DNA of 64,000 nucleotides, taken from NCBI RefSeq assembly GCF_017355915.2, contig NZ_JAFEUV020000003.1, positions 194,858 through 258,857 of the forward strand. Reading direction: 5' to 3'. The position numbers and the translations under genes are program-made. Below, piece after piece: positions 35,016 through 44,704 of this stretch (positions are counted from its first letter, which is position 1; each line of letters begins with the position of its first letter). The stretch is from Telluribacter roseus. Lineage in GTDB: Bacteria; Bacteroidota; Bacteroidia; Cytophagales; Spirosomataceae. The notes beneath the pieces were generated by a model that searched no databases, had not been told where the DNA came from, and saw nothing but the letters and a program-made list of their open reading frames with translations.

Positions 35016-35360
35016 ATGAAAAACAAAATTACTGCTGGTCTTTTAGCCCTCTTTTTAGGAGGTATTGGTATTCATCGATTTTACCTGGGCCAGAACGGCC
35101 TGGGTATTCTTTGTATCCTTTTTAGCTGGACACTCATTCCATTCGTTTTAGGAGTCATTGATGCCTGCGTATTCTTTATCCAATCCGACAAAGCCTTTGG
35201 AATGAAGTATAACTACGGGGCCTTCATCGCTGGTGCATGTCCAAACAGGATATCCATTCATGAGGTGACCCGATATCAGCATGAGTACAACGCCATCAAA
35301 AACGCAACGCCCAGAAGATCAAGAATGGGTACCTGGAACTATACCCACACATTGGGATAA
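35016..35360 (+). CDS. TM2 domain-containing membrane protein
   Basis: 114 residues. The TM2 domain fills ~1-62: a first helix (ITAGLLALFLGGIGIHRFYLG), the conserved GxHRFYLG turn, and a second helix (LGILCILFSWTLIPFVLGVIDACVFF). The tail after FGMKYNYG is polar with basic patches (PRRSRMG). TM2 proteins are small membrane proteins of unknown biochemical role in bacteria. Monocistronic; two strong palindromic hairpins lie downstream. Confidence 0.88.
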   Translation: MKNKITAGLLALFLGGIGIHRFYLGQNGLGILCILFSWTLIPFVLGVIDACVFFIQSDKAFGMKYNYGAFIAGACPNRISIHEVTRYQHEYNAIKNATPRRSRMGTWNYTHTLG

Positions 35361-35401
35361 GAGTAGCTCAGTCTAATATCAAAAAAGGTAGATCAAGTAG
35401 C

Positions 35402-35431
35402 TATAAGCCGCTAATGCATTAGCGGCTTATA
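35402..35431 (+). terminator. 30-bp perfect palindrome after TM2 gene
   Basis: TATAAGCCGCTAATG / CATTAGCGGCTTATA is a complete palindrome, followed by CTTTCATT. It probably terminates the TM2 transcript. Confidence 0.6.
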
Positions 35432-35490
35432 CTTTCATTATAACTGCTACATGCTTTAACCTTTGGGTATAAACGAATGCATCATAGTGT

Positions 35491-35528
35491 CAAAAGCCGC
35501 CTGACGAGTACTCGTCAGGCGGCTTTTG
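35491..35528. terminator. 38-bp perfect palindromic bidirectional terminator
   Basis: CAAAAGCCGCCTGACGAGT at 35491-35509 is mirrored exactly to 35528, with AAAA and TTTT at the ends. It sits between the convergent TM2 and receiver genes and can stop transcription from either side. Confidence 0.85.
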
Positions 35529-35584
35529 CTTGTAAGGAGTTATCCAGGTTGTACAATCAAGCCAGGCGGCGTTCCCTATGCCGA

Positions 35585-36013
35585 CTACTTCACGGATACC
35601 TCCATGAAGTACCGCCTGAGTAGTTCGTGGTCTTTCAGCCCTTCCAGGACGTGCAGGCTAAGCGGCTTGTTGATGAAATTAATGACGCAGGGGTGTACGA
35701 TGGCTTTTACCTCTTCACTGGGATTCAGAAACGAGGTGATGCAGATTTTGGTGCTGGGGAACAGGGGCAGAAAGTGCTTGGTGAATAGCTTTACAAACTC
35801 CCAGCCATTCATCACGGGCATACTCAGATCCAGAAATATAAGCTCCGGTATTATCCCTTCCGGGTTGGAGGATACATATTCGAAATAATCCAGTGCCTTG
35901 GTGGACTTGCTCATCGAGATGATATTTTTGGCAAATCCGGTTTTGATAATCTTGTGTTTTGTAATAAACATGGAGATCTCATCGTGATCTACCACCATTA
36001 CATGATTTATCAT
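35585..36013 (-). CDS. Stand-alone response regulator receiver protein
   Basis: 142 residues. First strand HVMVVDHDEIS (acidic residues Asp-His-Asp), phosphoacceptor Asp in IFLDLSMPVMNGWEF, Thr/Ser in ICITSFL, Lys in INKPLSLH. The first acidic position pair reads DH instead of DD, a common variant in this subfamily. Related to the receiver at 33770. Partner kinase unknown; transcribed alone. Confidence 0.88.
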   Translation of the reverse strand: MINHVMVVDHDEISMFITKHKIIKTGFAKNIISMSKSTKALDYFEYVSSNPEGIIPELIFLDLSMPVMNGWEFVKLFTKHFLPLFPSTKICITSFLNPSEEVKAIVHPCVINFINKPLSLHVLEGLKDHELLRRYFMEVSVK

Positions 36014-36200
36014 TTTTTAGTCTATGTTGAGTAAAGCAAGTGAACGATGCTTGTTAGTCAACAATAATTAGGCCGAGAGTCGTTGGGAGGCGGCACCGCT
36101 TACTAAATAAATATATAACGGGCTAATAAGCCACGGAGTCTACCCGTGCGATCCGGAAGCAGCAGCGTCCTCATAAGATCAGTAGTAGCTGCACAGGATG

Positions 36201-37235
36201 TTAACTACTTTGACGAGATATGCTACGGATTGTAGATTCTCTTTGTATCAGGCGGCTTTCCAATATTACTTCCTGAGCTTCAAAGTGGCTCTTTCGTATA
36301 TGTTTAAGTAGCAACTCACAGCTTTTTAAGCCGATTTCATAGGCAGGTTCAGCGATAGTTGACAGTGTAGGTGATACAATCTCTGATATAGGATCATTAG
36401 TAAAGCCAATCACCCCAATCTCTTCGCCAACTTTTATAGCATTTCTTTTTAAAGCCAGTATGGCGCCTACGGCTTTTCTGTCGTTTACTGCAAAAATAGC
36501 ATCAGGTACACGTTCTCCTCCCAGAAGTTTAAGGGCGTCCTCCTCTCCATCTTTTTGGGAAAAGCCTGAGTGGATAACCCATTCCGGATAGCTTGCTATA
36601 CCATATTGATCTAACGCGGCATAATAACCGAGCAGCCGGTTGTCAGTTAGCTGTAATCCCTTCGGACCCGTTATATGCGCTATCTTATTGTAGCCACTTT
36701 TGATTAAGGTCTCCACAGCCATAAAAGCGCCGTTAAAATCATCCTGCATAACTTTAGAGGTGTGAATGGTAGGTACGACTCTATCAAAAAAAACTACTGG
36801 CAGACCATCATCTATCAGATCCTGGAAGTGGGTGTAGAAATTAGTTTGGGAAGATACGCAGGCCAGCAAGCCATCCAGACTACTCAAGGATAGGTTTTTT
36901 ACAATCCTGATCTCATTCTCAGGAGAGTCATTGGTAATATACAGGATTATGTTGAAGTCGTTTCTTTGCGCAACTTCCTGTATACCCGTTATAACAGTTG
37001 AAAAGTAGTAGTTGGTTATGGTAGGGATAATCACACCAATATTATGAGTGCTTTGTCGTACCAGTCCCGTTGCATTAAAGTTTGGCTTGTAATTCAGCTC
37101 AGTTGCTACATCCAAGACTTTTTTACGCGTTTCCGGCCTTACATCATAGCTGTCACGCAACGCCCTTGACACAGTTGCTACCGAAATGCCTAGTACCCGG
37201 GCGATATCTTTTATAGTCGTGTATCTTTTACGCAC
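36201..37235 (-). CDS. LacI family transcriptional regulator of the amino-sugar PUL
   Basis: 344 residues. HTH at 1-30 (TTIKDIARVLGISVATVSRAL) with the hinge LNYKPNFNATGLV, then a periplasmic-binding-protein-like effector domain (IGVIIPTITNYYFSTVITGI, VVFFDRVVP, GLQLTDNRLLGY, GVIGFTNDPISEIVSPTLST). It is divergent from the SusC gene; a LacI-type half-palindrome (TGTAAACGTT) lies between them at 37336. It probably represses or activates the SusCD-GH109-NagB genes in response to a sugar from the glycan. Effector unknown. Confidence 0.93.
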   Translation of the reverse strand: MRKRYTTIKDIARVLGISVATVSRALRDSYDVRPETRKKVLDVATELNYKPNFNATGLVRQSTHNIGVIIPTITNYYFSTVITGIQEVAQRNDFNIILYITNDSPENEIRIVKNLSLSSLDGLLACVSSQTNFYTHFQDLIDDGLPVVFFDRVVPTIHTSKVMQDDFNGAFMAVETLIKSGYNKIAHITGPKGLQLTDNRLLGYYAALDQYGIASYPEWVIHSGFSQKDGEEDALKLLGGERVPDAIFAVNDRKAVGAILALKRNAIKVGEEIGVIGFTNDPISEIVSPTLSTIAEPAYEIGLKSCELLLKHIRKSHFEAQEVILESRLIQRESTIRSISRQSS

Positions 37236-37335
37236 GGTGAAATGGTTAGTCCTGCTCGATAAACAATAAGCGTTTTAGCTCTTTGGCTTACTCCTTTACT
37301 CTTCCGGTACCCAAGCTGCTTCCTTTTGATCTACA

Positions 37336-37349
37336 TGTAAACGTTCTCG
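37336..37349. promoter_or_regulatory. Candidate LacI-family operator
   Basis: TGTAAACGTTCTCG resembles the family's central-CG operators (TGTAAACGTTTACA type): the left half fits, the right half is degenerate. It lies about 100 bp from each divergent start, between the LacI gene and SusC. Confidence 0.4.
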
Positions 37350-37457
37350 TAACTATTTTGCGGGGTTTAGGAGCAAGCCAATAAGAACAGTTGTAAATTA
37401 CTGAAAAGAGCAATTAAAGTATTGCTAAACAGCCTAACCCTAAATGATTATTTGCTT

Positions 37458-40400
37458 ATGAAGGATAATCTACCTTTTTACATGAAATCACTGCTGCTGT
37501 TTCTGGCGGTTCTACTTTCCGGGCAGGCCCAAGCTCAGGGAGGAAGAGAAGTAAAGGGAACAGTCATTGATGCTGTTACTAGTACGGCTTTACCAGGAGT
37601 TAGTATTGTCGTGAAAGGTACAACCCGCGGTACCCAAACGGACGCAGAAGGAAAGTACAGTATCCGGGTTGAATCCAACGAGGTGCTGGGGTTCTCCTTC
37701 ATTGGGTATGAAATGCAGGAATTCAACGTTCAGAATCAGAGTACACTTGACATCCAGCTGAAGCCTTCACAGACTAATCTGGATGAATTGGTAGTAGTAG
37801 GTTATGGTACTATGAAGAAAAGTGATCTGACGGGTGCCGTAGCCCGGGTAGACGCAAAAACATTTCAGAACCAACCCATGACCCAGCTAACGGATATGTT
37901 AACGGGTACGGTTGCAGGTTTTAATGCTAATCAAAGTACTTCAGCCTCCGGCGGAAGCTCAATGCAGATCAGGGGCCCCAAATCACTGAATGCATCCACG
38001 AGTCCTATGATCGTTATGGATGGGGTTATTTTCAATGGAAGCATTTTGGATATAAATCCTGCCGATATAGAAACCGTTGACATCTTAAAAGATGCCAGCT
38101 CAGCAGCAGTGTTCGGTGCCAGAGCGGCAGCAGGGGTAATTCTGATCACTACCAAAAAAGGGAAAACGGGTAAGCCTACTATAAATGTCACATCCAATGT
38201 AGGTATAACGGAGGTAACCAACGATTTTAAGCCTTTTGATGCGCAGGGGTATCTGACGTATAGAAGGGATGTGCTAAGGGCTATCAACCCTAATATGCCG
38301 GGTTTTTACTATGATAACCCTGCTATGTTACCCAGTGGAGTCACCCTGGAGGAGTGGCGAAATGCGAGCAAGAACCCTCAGGCTGATAACACGCAGGAAT
38401 GGTTAGGCCGACTCCGGTTTTTCCCAATCGAGACTGAGAACTACCTGGCCGGCAAGACCGTCGACTGGTATAACGAAGTGATTCAAAAGGGACTCCGTCA
38501 GAACTATGATGTTAGTATTGGCGGTGGATCTAAGGACGTCACCTACTATTGGTCAATCGGGTATCAGAATAATGAAGGCGTCATTCGTGGTGACAAGTTT
38601 TCGACGATTCGGTCAAGGTTAAACGTCGACTTCAGGGTGACAGACTGGCTTAATGTCGGGGTGAATACTCAATTTGCTGATCGGGACGAAAGTTCTGTTC
38701 AGGCAAACCTGTCACAAATGTTTGTAATGAGCCCCTACGGGTCCATGTTCGAGCAGAATGGTGATGTCTCTTGGTTTCCTAACGGCTTTGCTACGGCCAA
38801 TCCAATGATAGACTACTACGGGCAGGACAGGATGCGAAAGGTACATACGCTCTTCTCATCTCTTTTTGCCAAAGTTAACCTGCCATTGGGCTTTAGCTAC
38901 AAGATTTCATTTCAGCCACGTTACCGGTTTTTGAAGGATTACAATTTCTGGTCCTCCAAAACCATTATGGGAGGTGCAACCCGTTCCAACGGATATGGTA
39001 TGCGTGATGAATCTTCACAGTACGAATGGATACTCGATAATTTGGTTCACTGGAACAAGGAGATAGGCATTCACAGATTTGATCTGACTCTTCTGTATAG
39101 TTCAGAGCAAAATAGAAGCTGGGCTTCAACCCTGGCTAATCAGACATTTGTCCCGAATCAGAATCTAGGCTTTCATGGATTGCAGTACGGTACCAATCCT
39201 GCCCTGACCACCACTGATACCTTAATCACGGGTGATGCGGCCATGGCTAGAATCAATTATAGTCTGCTGGATAAGTACCTGTTTACTGCCTCGGTAAGAA
39301 GGGATGGTTATTCGGCCTTTGGAGTGAAAAATCCGAGAGCTACATTTCCCGCCGCTGCTTTTGCTTGGAAGATATCTGATGAGAAATTCTTCAATATTGA
39401 TATGATAAGTCAGATGAAGTTTCGGGTGTCATGGGGGGTGAACGGAAACCGGGATATTGGCGCTTATTCTGCACTTGCTCAACTGATATCTAATCAATAT
39501 TACGATGGGTCTAATGTCCAGGTGGGGGTATTCAATAACTCTCTAGCTAATCCAAATCTGGTTTGGGAGAAAACAGAGTCGATAAATCTGGGTCTGGACC
39601 TGAGCTTGTTGCGTAACCGCGTTGATATCAGTGCTGAGTACTATGACATGACCACTACTGATCTGCTCATGAACCGGCTCCTACCCGAGATTACTGGCTT
39701 CAAGAATATTACCTCCAATCTTGGAAAACTTGGTAATAGGGGGTTCGAGTTGACCATGAATACGGTCAATCTGGAAAGAAATAACTTCAGCTGGCGGTCT
39801 AATCTGGTGTTTTCATTTAACAGGAATAAGATTAAAAACTTATTTGGAGACTATGTAGAAGAAGAAGTAGATGGTAAGATCATAAGAAAGGAGCTACCTG
39901 ATTATACAAACGAATGGTTTCCTGGACAGGCTCTGGATGCCATCTGGAACTACAATGTAACAGGAGTGTGGCAAATGAATGAGAAAGATGCAGCTGCCGT
40001 TTACAGGCAACAGCCAGGTGACTACAAAGCCATAGATGTGGATGGAAATGGCAAGTACGAAGCCCTGATAGATAAGATGTTCATAGGTTACCTGCAGCCA
40101 AGATATCGATTCGGACTAAGGAATGAATTCACCTTCCTGAAAAACTTTACAGCATCCATATTCATCAGGAGTGAACTTGGGCACCTGGGGCAATTCCAGG
40201 AAGGCCTACGCTTTGGTGGTTCAGATACCTATGACAGGCGGAACACCCATGCCTTCCCCTACTGGACTCCTGATAATCCGATCAATGACTTTGCTAGCCT
40301 GACTAATAATTCCTACGTTTTTGGGGGCGGTATCAGGATTTATAAACCTCGCTCCTTTGTCAGAATTCAGGATGTCTCCCTAGCTTATGGGTTGCCAAGT

Positions 40401-40553
40401 TCTCTGGCTGAACGTTTGAAGCTTAACAGTATGCGGATTTTCGCATCAGTCCGTAACCTCTACAGTTTCGATAAGTGGCCCGGTTGGGACCCTGAGACAG
40501 GAAATACGCCTCTGCCCCGAAATTTCACCGTTGGATTCAATTTGTCATTGTAA
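37458..40553 (+). CDS. SusC/RagA-type TonB-linked outer membrane transporter
   Basis: 1031 residues from the ATG at 37458 (MKDNLPFYMKSLLLFLAVLL, signal peptide to QAQA); an upstream in-frame start adds 12 residues. A carboxypeptidase-D-like regulatory domain follows (VKGTVIDAVTSTALPGVSIV), then the TonB-plug opening DELVVVGYGTMKKSDLTGAV, then the beta-barrel to the C-terminal FTVGFNLSL. It imports oligosaccharides across the outer membrane together with the SusD lipoprotein encoded 14 bp downstream. Confidence 0.96.
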   Translation: MKDNLPFYMKSLLLFLAVLLSGQAQAQGGREVKGTVIDAVTSTALPGVSIVVKGTTRGTQTDAEGKYSIRVESNEVLGFSFIGYEMQEFNVQNQSTLDIQLKPSQTNLDELVVVGYGTMKKSDLTGAVARVDAKTFQNQPMTQLTDMLTGTVAGFNANQSTSASGGSSMQIRGPKSLNASTSPMIVMDGVIFNGSILDINPADIETVDILKDASSAAVFGARAAAGVILITTKKGKTGKPTINVTSNVGITEVTNDFKPFDAQGYLTYRRDVLRAINPNMPGFYYDNPAMLPSGVTLEEWRNASKNPQADNTQEWLGRLRFFPIETENYLAGKTVDWYNEVIQKGLRQNYDVSIGGGSKDVTYYWSIGYQNNEGVIRGDKFSTIRSRLNVDFRVTDWLNVGVNTQFADRDESSVQANLSQMFVMSPYGSMFEQNGDVSWFPNGFATANPMIDYYGQDRMRKVHTLFSSLFAKVNLPLGFSYKISFQPRYRFLKDYNFWSSKTIMGGATRSNGYGMRDESSQYEWILDNLVHWNKEIGIHRFDLTLLYSSEQNRSWASTLANQTFVPNQNLGFHGLQYGTNPALTTTDTLITGDAAMARINYSLLDKYLFTASVRRDGYSAFGVKNPRATFPAAAFAWKISDEKFFNIDMISQMKFRVSWGVNGNRDIGAYSALAQLISNQYYDGSNVQVGVFNNSLANPNLVWEKTESINLGLDLSLLRNRVDISAEYYDMTTTDLLMNRLLPEITGFKNITSNLGKLGNRGFELTMNTVNLERNNFSWRSNLVFSFNRNKIKNLFGDYVEEEVDGKIIRKELPDYTNEWFPGQALDAIWNYNVTGVWQMNEKDAAAVYRQQPGDYKAIDVDGNGKYEALIDKMFIGYLQPRYRFGLRNEFTFLKNFTASIFIRSELGHLGQFQEGLRFGGSDTYDRRNTHAFPYWTPDNPINDFASLTNNSYVFGGGIRIYKPRSFVRIQDVSLAYGLPSSLAERLKLNSMRIFASVRNLYSFDKWPGWDPETGNTPLPRNFTVGFNLSL

Positions 40554-40567
40554 TCAAGAAAAGGACT

Positions 40568-42319
40568 ATGAAACGCCTGAAATATATATCAATAGTAGTG
40601 GTGCTGCTGACCTTAGCATCATGTGATACCGAATGGTTAAAGCCGGAACCCCTTTCTTTTTTCAGTCCTGAAAATGTCTTTGTGGATAAAGCAGGATTTG
40701 AATCATTGCTGATCACCATGAGAAAGGACCTGAAAAACGAAAATACGGGTACCATGCCCAACCTGGTAATGGAGTTTGCCGCTTCAGATCTGGCCTCTCC
40801 CTGGTCGCAACTAGATTTCTATAACCTGACACCTAATACAGATCAGTATTATAGATTCTTATCCATGTTTACTCAAATCTATGCATCCATCAAGAATGCT
40901 AATGTTCTGATATCGCGGATCGATAATATCCAATGGGCTTCTCAACAGGAACGGAATGCCATATTAGCAGAAGCTTACTGGCACCGGGCGTACTGGTATT
41001 ATCGACTTGTCAACTCCTATGGAGACGTTCCTTTTATAAATAATGAGATTCAGGGGGCAAAGCTTGATTTTCAGTCCCATAGCCGATGGGCCGTTCTAAA
41101 AAAAATCCAGTCCGACGTGGAGTTTGCGGTAGAGTGGCTTCCGGTAGCAGCCAGGGCTGGGGCCATTTCGAAAGGTGCAGCCAACCACTTACTAACAAAA
41201 ATATACCTGGCTAATACCGAATTTGATAAAGCAATTGAAGCTGCGACACGAGTCATCAATGGGCCGTATGCACTTATGCAGCAAAGGTTTGGTATTGATG
41301 CAAATAACAAGACGCGGAATCTTATCTGGGACTTACATCGTGCCAAAAACTTCAACACAGCCCAGAATACTGAAACCATACTGGCGACTGTTGATCGCTT
41401 TGAGGCTCCTCCGGGTGCAAGATCAGCAGGGCTCTATACCATGCGTATGTATAACCCTCAGTGGTTCCAGCCTCAGGTGCTTGACAGTAAAGGTAAGCCC
41501 GGAATGGTTGCGAGCGGCCCTATGTATGACTCTCTGGGAAGAGGAAATGCTAACGTCCGCCTCACCTGGTTTTATCAGTATGGCCTCTGGAGTTACGGTG
41601 GGCACGACTGGCGTACTACACCTGACCTCCGCAGAAGTGATATAAATTGGGTAGATATACATGAGTTTAAATACAATAACCCCGCCTCTGCAGACTTCGG
41701 TAAACCTATAAATGTGGCCTACCTGGCTAATCCGGTAGATACTTTCAAACATGTGTATGCTATCCCGCACTACATCATGTACAATCCTCAGGACGATCCA
41801 AAGGCGCAGCCAATGGGGGGGAATGGCGACTGGTACGTGTACCGACTGGCTGAGACGTATCTGCTAAGAGCGGAGGCTTACTACTGGAAGAACCAGTTAG
41901 CCCAGGCCGCGGAGGATATCAATAAAGTCAGGGAGCGTGCCAAAGCCTTACCTACAACAGCCGGTGAAGTCACTATTGACTTCATCATGAATGAGCGGGC
42001 CCGTGAGCTGTTTGCCGAAGAGCCCCGACATTCCGAGTTGGTCAGGGTTTCGTACATCATGGCAAAATCAAACCTTGGTGGTTATAGCCTGAACAATTTC
42101 AGCCAGAAGAACTACTACTATGATCGGGTAATGAGGCACAACAAGACGTATGAAAAGAAAGTGCAGCTATTAGGAAATACCGCCAATATGGCGCCATTTC
42201 ATGTACTCTGGCCTATTCCCTCCAATGTTATAACGGCTAATACCAAAGGTGTTATTAACCAGAATGCGGGATATGATGGAGCCGAGAAAAACATACCTGC
42301 GCTGACTACTGTCGAGTAA
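40568..42319 (+). CDS. SusD/RagB-type glycan-binding lipoprotein
   Basis: 583 residues. Lipobox LTLASC at Cys19, mature protein starting CDTEWLKPEPLSFFSPENVF. Alpha-helical TPR-like regions typical of SusD (EAYWHRAYWYYRLVNSYGDV, NHLLTKIYLANTEFDKAIEAA, LAETYLLRAEAYYWKNQLAQ). The C-terminal segment ILWPIPSN-like (VLWPIPSNVI) matches the family. It captures the glycan on the cell surface for the SusC partner. Same operon as SusC and probably the GH109 and NagB genes. Confidence 0.95.
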   Translation: MKRLKYISIVVVLLTLASCDTEWLKPEPLSFFSPENVFVDKAGFESLLITMRKDLKNENTGTMPNLVMEFAASDLASPWSQLDFYNLTPNTDQYYRFLSMFTQIYASIKNANVLISRIDNIQWASQQERNAILAEAYWHRAYWYYRLVNSYGDVPFINNEIQGAKLDFQSHSRWAVLKKIQSDVEFAVEWLPVAARAGAISKGAANHLLTKIYLANTEFDKAIEAATRVINGPYALMQQRFGIDANNKTRNLIWDLHRAKNFNTAQNTETILATVDRFEAPPGARSAGLYTMRMYNPQWFQPQVLDSKGKPGMVASGPMYDSLGRGNANVRLTWFYQYGLWSYGGHDWRTTPDLRRSDINWVDIHEFKYNNPASADFGKPINVAYLANPVDTFKHVYAIPHYIMYNPQDDPKAQPMGGNGDWYVYRLAETYLLRAEAYYWKNQLAQAAEDINKVRERAKALPTTAGEVTIDFIMNERARELFAEEPRHSELVRVSYIMAKSNLGGYSLNNFSQKNYYYDRVMRHNKTYEKKVQLLGNTANMAPFHVLWPIPSNVITANTKGVINQNAGYDGAEKNIPALTTVE

Positions 42320-42448
42320 CACCATCTGTCGGGTTTTCAGAAGGTTTGCCGACCAGCATTAGGGTACTACCAGCTTTAGAGTAATCACTTTCACCGAAGG
42401 AGGTAAGCTCTTATAACTATTTACTGAAGTCAATCAAAAACAGGAACA

Positions 42449-43867
42449 ATGAATAAAAGAGACTTTCTTAAACTGGCAGGATTAGGTGGGGTAGGACTGG
42501 CCGGAAGTACATTAGGTCAAGGCTGTGCCTCTACTAAATCCACTACGAACTTATCCCATATCAAAAAGCAGGCTGACGGAGGGCATCGACAGACTTTTAA
42601 TATGTCTGGTTTTGCCGCGCCCAAAATAGATACCGTCCGCATCGGGTACATTGGTATGGGTAGTAGAGGGAACGGGGCCATAAAACGAATTATTCACCTT
42701 GATAATGTGGATGTAAAGGCCTTATGCGACATCCGTACCGCGAATGTTAACACGGCAAAAAAGATATTCGAAGGTACCTCCCATAATCCAGCCCTTTATT
42801 CGGGACAGGAAGATGAATGGAAAAAGGTGTGTGAGAGGGATGATGTAGATCTGATCTATATCTGTACACCCTGGAATCTGCATACGCCCATGGCTCTATA
42901 CGCGATGGAGCAGGGAAAACATGTCGCCTGCGAAATTCCAATTGCCACTACGGTTGAAGACTGCTGGAAGCTGGTAGAAACTTCGGAACGGACCAAGAAG
43001 CATTGTATGATGCTGGAGAACTGCTGTTATGATTTCTTCGAGTTACTGACGCTCAACATGGCCCGCCAAGGCTTCTTCGGGGATATTGTGCACGTGGAGG
43101 GGGGATATATCCATGATATTTACGACTCATTTTTTGATAAATCCAAGCGCTATAATATGTGGCGTTTAAGAGAAAATCAGCGAAATGGAAATCTTTATCC
43201 CACACACGGGCTAGGTCCGGTATGTCAGGTACTTAATATTAACCGAGGAGATAGAATGGACTACCTGGTTTCAACCGCAAGTGATGATTTTATGCTTGCC
43301 GAAAGAGCCCACAAGCTGGCTCAGGAGGACCCTGCTTTCAAAGAATTCGCCGGTAAGACATTTCGTGGTAACATGAATACCACTACCATTCGTACCCACA
43401 ATGGTAAAACCATCATGCTGCAGCATGATGTTACCTCACCAAGACCCTATTCGCGTATTCATCTGATCAGCGGTACCAAGGCTACTGCACTTAAATATCC
43501 GTTACCCGGACGTATCTCAAAAGGACACGAATGGATGTCAGAAGAAGAGTTTAAGACACTAGAGAAAAAGTACGAGCCTGTAATTATTAAGAGAATAGGA
43601 GAGCTAGCCAAAAAAGTTGGTGGGCACGGAGGTATGGACTTCCTGATGGATTGGCGGCTGATAGACTGTCTGCGCAACGGCTTGCCACTGGACCAGGATG
43701 TGTACGATGCAGCATCATGGAGTGTGATTTCACCACTAAGTGAATGGTCGGTAGCTAACCGTTCCAACTCAATTGACATTCCTGATTTTACATCAGGTTC
43801 GTGGAAAACTAACAAGCCGGTGGATATCTCGCTGCTTGAAGGGGGAAACACCAAGGTAAAAGCCTAA
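42449..43867 (+). CDS. GH109-type NAD-dependent glycosidase (Gfo/Idh/MocA fold), alpha-N-acetylgalactosaminidase-like
   Basis: 472 residues. N-terminal Tat/lipoprotein-like leader (MNKRDFLKLAGLGGVGLAG, then GQGCAS). The Rossmann motif is IGYIGMGSRGNGAI. The signature stretches ICTPWNLHTPMALYAMEQGK, EIPIATTVEDCW, MMLENCCYDFFELL, EGGYIHDIYDS and NGNLYPTHGLGPVCQVLNIN strongly resemble family GH109, whose characterised members cleave terminal alpha-GalNAc through NAD-bound oxidation-elimination. A general periplasmic oxidoreductase is the alternative. Sits 130 bp after SusD and before NagB, so it likely releases amino sugar for the deaminase pathway. Confidence 0.82.
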   Translation: MNKRDFLKLAGLGGVGLAGSTLGQGCASTKSTTNLSHIKKQADGGHRQTFNMSGFAAPKIDTVRIGYIGMGSRGNGAIKRIIHLDNVDVKALCDIRTANVNTAKKIFEGTSHNPALYSGQEDEWKKVCERDDVDLIYICTPWNLHTPMALYAMEQGKHVACEIPIATTVEDCWKLVETSERTKKHCMMLENCCYDFFELLTLNMARQGFFGDIVHVEGGYIHDIYDSFFDKSKRYNMWRLRENQRNGNLYPTHGLGPVCQVLNINRGDRMDYLVSTASDDFMLAERAHKLAQEDPAFKEFAGKTFRGNMNTTTIRTHNGKTIMLQHDVTSPRPYSRIHLISGTKATALKYPLPGRISKGHEWMSEEEFKTLEKKYEPVIIKRIGELAKKVGGHGGMDFLMDWRLIDCLRNGLPLDQDVYDAASWSVISPLSEWSVANRSNSIDIPDFTSGSWKTNKPVDISLLEGGNTKVKA

Positions 43868-43957
43868 AACCTATGGGTCGCCTGTAGACAACATACAATG
43901 TATGTCTTGCTGGTGGACTGACCTCTACGCCATTTCTATCTATTAATCCATACGTTG

Positions 43958-44704
43958 ATGAAAGTTACTATTACAAAAACAAACAAGGAGCTGGGCAAGG
44001 CTGCCGGCAAAGAATCAGCAAGAATAATTCGAAAGGCTATTGATGATAAAGGCTATGCTAACATCATATTAGCAACCGGTACCAGCCAGTTCGAGACAAT
44101 CGACCAGCTTTTAATTGAAGACATTGATTGGAGCAAAGTTACCATGTTTCATCTGGATGAGTACATAGGTTTGCCCATCTCACATCCTGCGAGTTTTCGT
44201 AAGTACCTGAGAGAACGTTTTCTGGAGAAAGTGGCACCCTTAAAGGCAATCTACCTCATAAATGGAGAGAATAATCCTGAAACGGAGTGTAACCAATTAA
44301 ACGATATTATAAGTCAGCACCCTATCGATTTAGCTCTTGTGGGAGTTGGTGAAAATGGTCATCTGGCCTTTAATGATCCCCCAGCTGATTTTGACATAGA
44401 GAGTCCCTATCTGATTGTCAATTTAGACGAAGCCTGCCGGAGACAACAGCTAAATGAGGGATGGTTCAACTCTATTGAAGAAGTACCTACCCAGGCCATA
44501 AGTATGTCTGTGAAACAAATAATGAAGTCGGAGTACATTATTTGTTCGGTACCTGATGCCCGCAAAGCGCAAGCCGTTAAAAACAGCCTGGAACTGGAGG
44601 TAAGTAATCTGTTCCCCGCTAGTATATTACAACTACATCCTAATTGTACTTTTTATCTGGATGAACTTTCGGCTATTTTGCTTTCCGAAGAGGTAAATTT
44701 CTAG
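43958..44704 (+). CDS. nagB: Glucosamine-6-phosphate deaminase-type enzyme (NagB/GalN6P deaminase)
   Basis: 248 residues from the ATG at 43958 (an in-frame TTG lies one codon earlier). Characteristic motifs: NIILATGTSQFETI, VTMFHLDEYIGLPISHPASF, LVGVGENGHLAFNDPPADF, and ISMSVKQIM. It should convert GlcN6P, or possibly GalN6P, to fructose- or tagatose-6-phosphate plus ammonia. Its place behind a GH109 gene leaves galactosamine-6-phosphate as a real possibility. No N-acetylglucosamine-6-phosphate deacetylase gene is in the window. The PUL ends at the terminator 44822-44858. Confidence 0.85.
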   Translation: MKVTITKTNKELGKAAGKESARIIRKAIDDKGYANIILATGTSQFETIDQLLIEDIDWSKVTMFHLDEYIGLPISHPASFRKYLRERFLEKVAPLKAIYLINGENNPETECNQLNDIISQHPIDLALVGVGENGHLAFNDPPADFDIESPYLIVNLDEACRRQQLNEGWFNSIEEVPTQAISMSVKQIMKSEYIICSVPDARKAQAVKNSLELEVSNLFPASILQLHPNCTFYLDELSAILLSEEVNF

